This document shows positions 1-5,807 of a stretch of 9,182 bases of DNA, piece after piece (the first letter of the stretch is position 1; each line of letters starts with the position of its first letter). Source of the stretch: Leptospira sp. (GTDB taxonomy: Bacteria > Spirochaetota > Leptospiria > Leptospirales > Leptospiraceae). The notes under the pieces are model-generated. The model ran no database searches. It had not been told where the DNA came from and saw only the letters and a program-made list of their open reading frames with translations. The stretch lies in assembly GCA_025457985.1 (NCBI GenBank), contig JALOTI010000045.1, positions 1 to 9,182 on the forward strand, written 5' to 3'. The position numbers and the translations under genes were made by a program.

Positions 1-37
1 ATTGATTACCATGTTTGCAGGAATTCATACATATTCA

Positions 38-192
38 GTTGAGTCGCATCGTTTCGACGTGAACAGGCTAGGACTGTCAGATGTGGATGAATGAATGGAA
101 TCGACAACGTCCCAACCGCTCGTTCCCCGCTTTGTCACTTGCAACTAACGACAAGCGATTGTAGTGTTCACGTCGACGTGACGCAACACAAC
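38..192. repeat. Imperfect 28-bp inverted repeat, arms 38-65 and 165-192
   Basis: Reverse-complementing 165-192 and aligning it to 38-65 without gaps gives 22 of 28 identical positions, including a perfect inner block of 12 (54-65 against 165-176). A further pair, a37 with t193, extends it. Two of the mismatches would be G-U pairs in RNA. The arms are 99 bases apart and have GTTG at the outer left end and CAAC at the outer right. This could be the ends of a small element or a long hairpin; no target duplication was found. Confidence 0.55.
168..181. repeat. Perfect 14-bp palindrome
   Basis: Positions 168-181 read TCACGTCGACGTGA, identical to their reverse complement. The palindrome lies inside the right arm of the 38-192 inverted repeat. 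It could be a dimeric protein binding site or simply part of the larger folded structure. There is no gene start nearby that it would obviously control. Confidence 0.5.
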
Positions 193-348
193 TCGACTTA
201 AAACAACACGAAATTACAGGGAAACCTCGCGACGCTCGGAACTTCATGACAACTGACGAACAACAGTTCAACTGAGTTGGGCTGAGCCGAGTCAGATCGA
301 TGGCTATGCGCAAACCGTGGCACGGAAACTGCCTTCATGGCTGCAAGG

Positions 349-372
349 CGTTGCCTGATGCAACGTCGCCGA
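349..372. repeat. Small hairpin with a three-base bulge
   Basis: GGCGTTGC and GCAACGTCGCC around positions 347-371 can pair as a short stem with a CTGAT loop and one three-base bulge on the right arm. It belongs to the cluster of secondary structures in the left 830 bases. It has no trailing T run, so it is not a typical terminator. Confidence 0.3.
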
Positions 373-382
373 ACGAGTAATC

Positions 383-409
383 CTTAACATCTTGTAATTC
401 TTAACATCT
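383..409. repeat. Direct repeat of CTTAACATCT, 17-base period
   Basis: CTTAACATCT occurs at 383-392 and again at 400-409, exactly 17 bases apart with a 7-base spacer. Tandem decamers of this kind can be binding sites for a regulator or recombinase, but there is no gene start close by, and two copies may be chance. This marks where the sequence becomes locally AT-rich within the otherwise GC-richer segment. Confidence 0.35.
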
Positions 410-471
410 GCAAATCAGACTGTAAAGAGACAGGAGATGATAAAGGCTTAAATGTTTAGTTTACCAACGGC

Positions 472-536
472 CAACTAGTCCCTGTTTCGTTTACTTAGCA
501 TAATTTCTCCCAACTGGCTAAGCACGAAACGAGTTG
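472..536. repeat. Long imperfect hairpin with asymmetric internal loops
   Basis: Three blocks pair in order: CAACT (472-476) with AGTTG (532-536), GTTTCGT (484-490) with ACGAAAC (524-530), and CTTAGC (494-499) with GCTAAG (517-522), giving 18 paired positions. The left arm carries 7 and 3 unpaired bases where the right arm has only one each. The 17-base loop is 500-516. Outer AAC/GTT ends, paired blocks separated by a spacer and extra bases on one arm resemble an integron attC site, but the outer boxes do not fit the RYYYAAC/GTTRRRY consensus well. Confidence 0.5.
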
Positions 537-575
537 CTCACTATCATGCACTGAAACAATTGCAAAATCTACAAG

Positions 576-591
576 ATTGCCGTTCGGCAAT
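576..591. repeat. Perfect 6-bp stem with a 4-base loop
   Basis: ATTGCC (576-581) and GGCAAT (586-591) pair perfectly around the loop GTTC. No T run follows on either side, so this is not a standard terminator. It is one of several hairpins crowded into the gene-free left segment. Confidence 0.4.
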
Positions 592-667
592 GTCGTGCGG
601 TTAACAAGTCGCGACTTCGATCGATCTGGAACCATGGTGGTCCATTTCCTACCGCTTCACAGCAGCA

Positions 668-690
668 TGCACTGCAACAGACAACAGTGC
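668..690. repeat. GCACTG/CAGTGC hairpin
   Basis: GCACTG near 669-674 pairs with CAGTGC at 685-690 across a 10-base loop. The right half overlaps the left arm of the larger 683-761 hairpin, so the two structures would be alternatives. No function can be assigned. Confidence 0.35.
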
Positions 691-761
691 CAGTTTTGCC
701 TTATAGATTCATCACCTTCTTGGGAATGAGGTGATGAGGGGTCGATAAAACGGGCACCGTT
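683..761. repeat. Long imperfect hairpin with AAC...GTT ends
   Basis: Four blocks pair in order: AAC (683-685) with GTT (759-761), GTGCC (687-691) with GGCAC (753-757), GTTTT (693-697) with AAAAC (747-751), and TCATCACCT (709-717) with AGGTGATGA (729-737). That is 22 pairs, with single mismatches between the outer blocks, an internal loop of 11 against 9 bases, and an 11-base apex (718-728). The AAC/GTT ends and broken stem look attC-like, but the terminal heptamers AGACAAC and GTTCGAC miss the consensus. A structured RNA or a regulatory site is also possible. Confidence 0.55.
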
Positions 762-830
762 CGACAGCGACTCAGTTTCGCACTTGACGTCTATCTCGCA
801 CTGGTTTCGAGTTCATTCATCCCGTAGCAA

Positions 831-1046
831 ATGCTGATTTATTTGCTAAAAACCACAAACTAAAAACTGGCTTCAGCTCCTGGTAGCTTTATTTTTATAG
901 TTCCCCTTTCGGCTTATATAAGTAGTTATCTTATATTAAATGAAACTTTGCAGATTCCCGTAATGTTGGGTGGTGCGATGGCAATTATGGCTGTTTATTT
1001 AATCAACTCTAAATCGAGAGTTGTTGAACAAAACGGCCTTGAGTGA
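831..1046 (+). pseudogene. EamA/DMT-family transporter, C-terminal remnant
   Basis: The frame ending at the TGA of 1044-1046 encodes a membrane-protein tail typical of the last two helices of EamA (drug/metabolite transporter, RhaT-like) proteins: a hydrophobic segment with a Pro (FIFIVPLSA), the YLILNE motif matching the family's usual LLLGE, then GGAMAIMAVYLIN. Family-like residues continue upstream of an in-frame TAA at 861-863 (YLLKTTN then KLASAPGSF), so the stop appears to be a mutation inside the old gene. A second stop, TAG at 825-827, precedes this. The family normally has about 280 to 300 residues in ten helices; only about 70 codons remain, with no start or ribosome binding site. 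The missing part is replaced by the GC-richer segment to the left. It converges on the GpsA-PlsB gene, leaving 33 bases between them. Confidence 0.6.
1004..1023. repeat. 7-bp stem-loop near the end of the transporter remnant
   Basis: CAACTCT (1004-1010) pairs perfectly with AGAGTTG (1017-1023) around a 6-base loop. It lies about 57 bases beyond the stop of the leftward GpsA-PlsB gene, and the sequence after it in that direction is AT-rich but has no clean T run. It might act as a weak terminator for that transcript. Confidence 0.3.
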
Positions 1047-1079
1047 TTGCCACTGAATCTACGAGTTTAAATTACTCTA

Positions 1080-3500
1080 TTAATATTTTCGATCTTCATC
1101 CTCTGGAACCATATTGGCATAGTAAGAAACGACAGCCTCATTTTTGCTATGTATGACCCGATTGGATTCTTCGATCAATTTGCGACTCTGTAAAATCTTC
1201 TTTCCTTTGTCCCAAATTTCTTCAGGATCTCTAATCAGATAATTTCCGTCATGTCTGGAAATAAAATCTTCAACCAACATGGTTGACTGTGACAATTCGA
1301 TCGAATGATCATTTTCAGTAAGAAGTTTTGCAACAATTTGATTCGGAAGTATTTTATGGTATTGTTTCCATCCTTTTGAAATTCTATAACTCAGCTCTAG
1401 AGTCGGATCCTCTGTGTGCGCATATTCTGAAATGGGAATTGGATCGCAAAACTCTACATAGACGTTGGATCTTTTCGCTAAAAACCCGGCCATTCCAAGT
1501 TCTTCGTGGATGTTGCAGAATTGGTTATCTTCAGGCACTGTCTCGTAAGATATAGAAATGGGAACTATCACAATTTCGGTTCCTGAACTTCTGAAAGCAT
1601 TTACGGCTGTTGTCAATAGACCAGTTTTTACGGGAGCCACACCGCCTGTTCTAGAACGTGTTCCTTCTGGATATACCAAGGAAGGTATTCCTTGCTCCAA
1701 CATCACTTGAGAGTAAAGAGTTAAACACTCAAGATATAAACTATTTCTCGTTCGCTCTCTGTCCACAGCATAAGCTCCAAGAGATTTTAACATCCATTCC
1801 CAAAATGGATTGGACATTAAATTTATACCCGCCGCATAACGAGGAACTGGTAAACCTAGATGGAATAATGAGTAGGCTACTTCAACCGAATCTAAATGCG
1901 AGCGATGGGTTGGAGCATACAAAAGATTGTATTTAGAGGATAGGGCCTTAACCACTTCAGTTTTTCCACCAATATGAGGTATCATAGAACCTCGGTTAAA
2001 TCCTCCAGAAAAGAGACGGATGGGCGCCACAAAGCGTAAAATCGACTCTCGCACCGTTGGACTGTAGTTATCGGCAATCTCAGTAATATAAAATCGAACT
2101 AATTCTTTTAAGATTGTTAGCTCTTCATCTTTTTGGCAATAGTGAAATTTTTGCCAAACTTCGAGCTCTCTCGAAAATTTATCTTCCTCAAGTCGCTGTT
2201 TTTTGCGGTGAGCCTTGGTTAATCTTTTTGAGGTGGATTCAATAATTGCAGTCGCTTGCTTTTTAATTCTCGAGACAGATCCAGGTACATTTTGTACCTG
2301 TTTTAACACTCTATCAACAAGTAGTGCTTGGAAATCAATTCCTGAAGTTAGATTTAAACCTATTTTCTTAGGAACAACCAGTGGTACTTGGGTAGACTCG
2401 GTTTTTGATCCGCGTAAAAAATGAATCAGCGCATCTGGAGGTTGTTTTCTAGAAAGAACATCAAAGAGGATGCGATGAAGAGTAAAGGGAAGCCTGATTT
2501 CGTTAGCCAATTCGATTAAAATGCTTAAGGCATAAGTTCCCTCTACGTTATCATGCCATTTTGTAGATTCCCTTTCTATAAACTGTTTTGGTGAGAAAAA
2601 AATTTCGATTCTATCCTTGATGCTAAGCTTTTCACCACCTGATAAAAGTTCGCCGACGATTTTTTGACCGAAACCTCTATTCCTACTTTTATTGCTAGTA
2701 GCTGTAGCAATAAAATCTGCAAGACCTGATCTTCCCATAACAGTATCTGGTCTCGCTCCATACTTCATAGCAAGATCTCTGACTTCTTGGAACCCAACAC
2801 TCATAAGTTCACCTAAGACATTGGAACTATAACGAGGAAGTAGAGATATGATTCCAACCGCAATCGCGATAGGATTTTTAGCAACTCCGATAATCTCCAT
2901 TCCGTCAATATCATCGGTTGTAGATGTATTAATATAATGCGAACTAAGAATATCTGCTATATACTCGCGTGATTTTGGATCACTGGAACCAATATTAAAA
3001 AAACTTAATTTTTCCTCCATCATTTCCGCAAGTAACGAAGGTCCGTTAGCCACCGCTATTGACGTAGATTTGAAGTTTTTTTCCGTTAGTTGGTGCTTTA
3101 GATATTGTGAATAGGTAACAAATCCAGTTTTTTTTCTATACTTAGAATCTAAAATTCCCTTTGTAAATAAGCTAAACAAGTAGCTATTATTGGGTTCTAA
3201 AACATCAATCAATGAATGAAGAGTATCGATAAAAGATCTAGATGGCATTGCAATATGAAATGCCCAATCATCTCTGCCAAAAGGATCCAAACTTGACACA
3301 ATTTCAATATGATCAGGAAGATCTACTGTCTTCCCCATAATTTCCGTTTGACGGCGGCGTTTTAGATCCTCAACTAAATCTTTATCTGGTATCCAAAGAG
3401 TTACCTCGTCAAACTTTTGAGCAATCAATGTGGATATGAGAATCCCCATTGGCCCGCTCCCTAAAATCGCATGTTTTAGATCATTATAAGCAATTGACAT
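1080..3500 (-). CDS. Fused NAD(P)-glycerol-3-phosphate dehydrogenase / glycerol-3-phosphate acyltransferase
   Basis: An 806-residue protein with two enzymes in series. Residues 8 to about 350 are GpsA-like: Rossmann motif GSGPMG (14-19), FTKG with K114, NGPS (152-155), the catalytic-type lysine in AKNP (K208), GLAD with D262, the phosphate-binding type SRNRGFG (272-278) and VEG (319-321). A charged, helical linker follows (about 360-470). Residues about 480-700 are a PlsB-type acyltransferase: motif I HRSHLD (H532, D537), motif II around GAYAVDRERTR (575-585), motif III YPEGTRSRTG (610-619) and motif IV VPISISYE (646-653). By family knowledge the first half reduces DHAP to glycerol-3-phosphate and the second acylates it to lysophosphatidate at the membrane; physical coupling is an inference. 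All key motifs appear intact. GpsA alone is usually about 330 residues and E. coli PlsB about 807. The start has no clear Shine-Dalgarno sequence and lies 17 bases after the preceding small gene, so translational coupling is plausible. I use no gene symbol because it is a fusion. Confidence 0.9.
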   Translation of the reverse strand: MSIAYNDLKHAILGSGPMGILISTLIAQKFDEVTLWIPDKDLVEDLKRRRQTEIMGKTVDLPDHIEIVSSLDPFGRDDWAFHIAMPSRSFIDTLHSLIDVLEPNNSYLFSLFTKGILDSKYRKKTGFVTYSQYLKHQLTEKNFKSTSIAVANGPSLLAEMMEEKLSFFNIGSSDPKSREYIADILSSHYINTSTTDDIDGMEIIGVAKNPIAIAVGIISLLPRYSSNVLGELMSVGFQEVRDLAMKYGARPDTVMGRSGLADFIATATSNKSRNRGFGQKIVGELLSGGEKLSIKDRIEIFFSPKQFIERESTKWHDNVEGTYALSILIELANEIRLPFTLHRILFDVLSRKQPPDALIHFLRGSKTESTQVPLVVPKKIGLNLTSGIDFQALLVDRVLKQVQNVPGSVSRIKKQATAIIESTSKRLTKAHRKKQRLEEDKFSRELEVWQKFHYCQKDEELTILKELVRFYITEIADNYSPTVRESILRFVAPIRLFSGGFNRGSMIPHIGGKTEVVKALSSKYNLLYAPTHRSHLDSVEVAYSLFHLGLPVPRYAAGINLMSNPFWEWMLKSLGAYAVDRERTRNSLYLECLTLYSQVMLEQGIPSLVYPEGTRSRTGGVAPVKTGLLTTAVNAFRSSGTEIVIVPISISYETVPEDNQFCNIHEELGMAGFLAKRSNVYVEFCDPIPISEYAHTEDPTLELSYRISKGWKQYHKILPNQIVAKLLTENDHSIELSQSTMLVEDFISRHDGNYLIRDPEEIWDKGKKILQSRKLIEESNRVIHSKNEAVVSYYANMVPEDEDRKY

Positions 3501-3517
3501 TTTAGAAATTGAAACTT

Positions 3518-3724
3518 TTAGTCTTCTTTTTTGGAGAAGAGTTTGGTTGCGATTTCAGGGAAGTATGCACCAATTAGGATAACGGCCAACCCGATGACAT
3601 TGGGAGCAGAAAAAAATTTAAACGGTGTTGCGCCTCGGTCAAGTCCAACGTTGATAACACAGATAAACCAACCTGCCAAAATCAATCCCAGCCCACAAAT
3701 ATGAAATAAAACATTTCGAATCAT
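3518..3724 (-). CDS. Small two-helix membrane protein, hypothetical
   Basis: A 68-residue protein if translation starts at the ATG of 3722-3724. I prefer this start to an ATG 30 bases upstream (3754) because a strong ribosome binding site, AAGGAAGG (complement of 3731-3738), sits 6 bases before it. Two hydrophobic stretches cover about residues 4-28 and 41-58, separated by a short polar stretch (DRGATPFKFF). The C-terminus is charged, ending KKED. I recognise no family. It is the first gene of a likely two-gene transcript with the GpsA-PlsB fusion, 17 bases ahead of it. That position suggests either a role beside the membrane acyltransferase or simple cotranscription; the sequence does not distinguish these. 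It is divergent from the transporter gene. Confidence 0.65.
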   Translation of the reverse strand: MIRNVLFHICGLGLILAGWFICVINVGLDRGATPFKFFSAPNVIGLAVILIGAYFPEIATKLFSKKED

Positions 3725-3803
3725 AATAAACCTTCCTTTGTTTGCTTGAAACAAGAATCCCTTAATTAAAATCTACACGAATACAGGAAATCGTCAAGCA
3801 CCA
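3725..3803. promoter_or_regulatory. Divergent promoter region, inferred
   Basis: This 79-base AT-rich gap separates two genes reading outward, so promoters for both should lie within or overlap it. For the rightward gene, TTGAAA (3746-3751) and TAAAAT (3767-3772) resemble -35 and -10 boxes, but the 15-base spacing is short. I see no good leftward pair and no palindromic operator. The leftward Shine-Dalgarno sequence is at 3731-3738. Confidence 0.35.
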
Positions 3804-5174
3804 ATGGCTCGAATTGGAACTCTATTTTTTTTAATACTGATTTTAGCATCCTATTTTGGAGCTTTTCAAATTTGGTTTGGATTAACTAGACCCCAAGAGA
3901 TTAATTTAGTCATCGCGGTTACGGTTTCTTTCTTATGGGTCACCGAGTTTGTTCCATTATTCGTCACAGGGTTTTTAGTTCTTTTTTTAGAATTATTTTG
4001 GCTGATTCCATTTTGGGGAGAGGGGGCACCAAAACCGATCGTTTTCCTATCTTGTTTTTTTTCAGAGACCATTTTACTGTTCTTAGGTGGTTTTGTAATA
4101 TCGGCGGCCATATCAAAATTCCAATTGGATAGGGATATTGCTAATTTTGTGATCAAAAAGACTGCTGGTTCAGCATTTTTACTAATTCTATCACTGGGTT
4201 TTGTCACTGCATTTTTAAGTTGTTTTATGAACAACACTGCAACTGCTGCGATGATGCTAGGTTTGGTATCTTCTTTTATGAAGACTTGGACAGAAGATCA
4301 TCCACTTCGGAAATCCTTATTGTTTTTAATTCCATTTTCGGCGAACTTAGGAGGTATCGGAACTCCAATAGGTACCCTTCCGAATGTAATTGGCATTGGC
4401 TACCTTAAAGAACGAGGATTGGATTTTGGTTTTTTGAGTTGGATGGGGTTCGCTCTACCCATCGTTTTTGTATCAATATTAATCCTTTGTCTTTTGATTT
4501 ATTTTATATATCTTCGAAAGATGAGTACAAACTCTTTGGAATTAAAGATAGTAGAAGATTCCAACTTCCATTCTTTGAAGGAAAAGTGGATTTCTATATC
4601 AGTGATTGGAGTAACGGTGCTGGGTTGGATTACCTATGACCTGCACAAGATTCCCAATGGCACGGTAGCAATCATTCCCATTTTATGTTTTTTTGGGTTT
4701 CGAATGCTGACGTTACATGATTTCAGATCCTTACCTTGGGAAGTACTTATCCTGATGGGTGGTGGTATCGCCCTTGGGAAAGCCTTTGAAGAAACAGGAC
4801 TTGCGAGTTATTTTGTAAATCTGTTTAAGTTAGGTGACTTAGGCAATTATGGACTATTTGTATTCTTTTCATTGTTATCTTTATCGCTTTCTTGCTTTTT
4901 GAGTAATACAAGTACTGCCAACTTAATACTTCCCATCACAATGGGTCTTCCGTCCAATTTAGTTTTACCTGCTGCACTTGGTGCCACGATAGGAGCTTCT
5001 CTTGCAATGCCATTGCCAGTCTCTACACCTCCTAACGCTTTAGCATTCAGTTATGGTGGAATCACGAGTCGAGAGATGCTTAAAATAGGTTCACAAATTA
5101 GTTTTTATTCGTGGATTGTACTAGTCACTATTGGAGCTGGTTTATTGTACATTCTAGGAATTGTTGAATTTTGA
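3804..5174 (+). CDS. DASS/SLC13-family sodium:anion (dicarboxylate or sulfate) symporter
   Basis: A 456-residue inner-membrane protein with many hydrophobic helices and the internal two-fold repeat of the divalent anion:Na+ symporter family. The first repeat has CFMNNTATAAMM (140-151), where NNT replaces the usual SNT, followed by GGIGTPIGTLPN (183-194). The second has CFLSNTSTANLILP (364-377) with SNT at 367-369, and PVSTPPNALAF (405-415). In characterised members such as VcINDY these loops bind sodium and the carboxylates. Family knowledge supports Na+-driven uptake of C4 dicarboxylates, citrate, sulfate or similar; the exact substrate cannot be read here. Length is normal. The ATG has AGGAA 14 bases upstream, a rather long spacing, and no better in-frame start exists. 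It is followed 60 bases later by two lipoprotein genes on the same strand. Confidence 0.88.
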   Translation: MARIGTLFFLILILASYFGAFQIWFGLTRPQEINLVIAVTVSFLWVTEFVPLFVTGFLVLFLELFWLIPFWGEGAPKPIVFLSCFFSETILLFLGGFVISAAISKFQLDRDIANFVIKKTAGSAFLLILSLGFVTAFLSCFMNNTATAAMMLGLVSSFMKTWTEDHPLRKSLLFLIPFSANLGGIGTPIGTLPNVIGIGYLKERGLDFGFLSWMGFALPIVFVSILILCLLIYFIYLRKMSTNSLELKIVEDSNFHSLKEKWISISVIGVTVLGWITYDLHKIPNGTVAIIPILCFFGFRMLTLHDFRSLPWEVLILMGGGIALGKAFEETGLASYFVNLFKLGDLGNYGLFVFFSLLSLSLSCFLSNTSTANLILPITMGLPSNLVLPAALGATIGASLAMPLPVSTPPNALAFSYGGITSREMLKIGSQISFYSWIVLVTIGAGLLYILGIVEF

Positions 5175-5234
5175 CATAAAATAATAAAAAAGACTTTTCC
5201 AATCGATATCTTTGGTTACGATACTACTCGAGTC

Positions 5235-5798
5235 ATGACAAAATCAAGAGTTGGTCTCTTTCTCATTTATTTTTTACTTATATCTTGTTACAACTATATG
5301 AGTGAGGAAGTGCCGATCGTCTCCAGACCCACTCTGAAACAAACACTTCCTTTACTTTCTATAAAGGTTAATACGCCAGAGTCTGACCAATCTAAAAAAG
5401 AGATCACTGCTATCTACGAAAGATATTTGTTAGATACTGGTTACTTCGGTCGTATCATCTCTGACGGAATTCGTGCAAATCATCATATAGAAATATATAC
5501 AAGCGAAGTCAATGAATATGAGCATTTTTGGATTTCAAGCATTAGTACAGTTTTTATGGTTACTACGGTAGGGTTACTACCATCCATATATACGAAAGAA
5601 CGAGTATTATATGCAGATTTCTACATTAATGATAAACATGTTGGCCGTGAGAAATATAGACAAAAACATTCAACATTGTTTGGGCTCCCCTTTTTGTTCA
5701 TTTGGGAAACGGGCATTAAAGACGCTAAAGTCATTCAGTATAATAAAGAGCGAAATTTAATTCATAATTTAGTTCAAGACTATAATCGATTCTTATAG
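5235..5798 (+). CDS. Putative lipoprotein, unknown function
   Basis: A 187-residue protein opening with a short signal peptide (basic TKSR, then hydrophobic 7-16) and a lipobox LLISC, giving Cys18 as the predicted lipidated residue. Spirochaetes tolerate looser lipoboxes than E. coli, so lipidation is likely. The mature part is charged, with a helical stretch near 52-68, a hydrophobic segment at about 98-119 (WISSISTVFMVTTVGLLPSIY) and a shorter one at 148-157. This internal hydrophobic segment is unusual for a soluble lipoprotein and could be a membrane hairpin. I recognise no named family. The start has no clear ribosome binding site. The next gene begins 9 bases after the stop, so the two are very probably cotranscribed. 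Confidence 0.75.
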   Translation: MTKSRVGLFLIYFLLISCYNYMSEEVPIVSRPTLKQTLPLLSIKVNTPESDQSKKEITAIYERYLLDTGYFGRIISDGIRANHHIEIYTSEVNEYEHFWISSISTVFMVTTVGLLPSIYTKERVLYADFYINDKHVGREKYRQKHSTLFGLPFLFIWETGIKDAKVIQYNKERNLIHNLVQDYNRFL

Positions 5799-5803
5799 GA
5801 GAT
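5798..5803 (+). promoter_or_regulatory. Ribosome binding site of the CAP lipoprotein gene
   Basis: GGAGAT-type Shine-Dalgarno sequence (AGGAGA, about 5798-5803) overlaps the last base of the previous stop codon region and lies 4 to 5 bases before the ATG at 5808. It supports that start and tight coupling between the two lipoprotein genes. Confidence 0.6.
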
Positions 5804-5807
5804 TCAA

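Larger units (their letters stand above)
1..830. other. Gene-free, higher-GC segment rich in inverted repeats
   Basis: No convincing gene lies here on either strand. The longest open frame (complement of 77-313, 78 codons) has a Cys/Ser/Arg-rich translation with no recognisable domain and no good ribosome binding site. By hand count 1-840 is about 47% G+C with roughly 55 CpG, while 841-1080 is about 35% G+C with 6 CpG. The segment holds several long imperfect inverted repeats, listed separately, many ending in CAAC/GTTG-like bases. It stops next to a decayed EamA transporter. The composition, lack of genes and adjacent truncated gene suggest foreign or decayed mobile DNA; degenerate integron-type recombination sites are one possibility, unproven. 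No tRNA, rRNA, transposase or integrase was recognised. Confidence 0.6.

Noticed and set aside
77..313. 78-codon leftward open frame
   Set aside because: Its translation is rich in Cys, Ser and Arg with no domain or signal, it runs through the inverted-repeat region, and it has no convincing ribosome binding site.
625..645. ACCATGGT palindrome and neighbouring GGA/TCC pairing as an operator
   Set aside because: Short and imperfect, with no promoter or gene start next to it.
785..830. T-loop-like sequence GGTTTCGAGTTC as part of a tRNA
   Set aside because: No acceptor stem, anticodon arm or CCA context could be assembled around it.
1063..1077. GAGT/ACTC hairpin between the transporter remnant and the fusion gene as a terminator
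   Set aside because: Only four pairs and no T run in either direction.
5171..5199. TTGACA at 5171-5176 as a promoter for the lipoprotein pair
   Set aside because: The -35 hexamer is perfect, but no reasonable -10 box lies 16 to 18 bases downstream; the sequence there is CTTTTC. It overlaps the transporter stop codon by chance composition.
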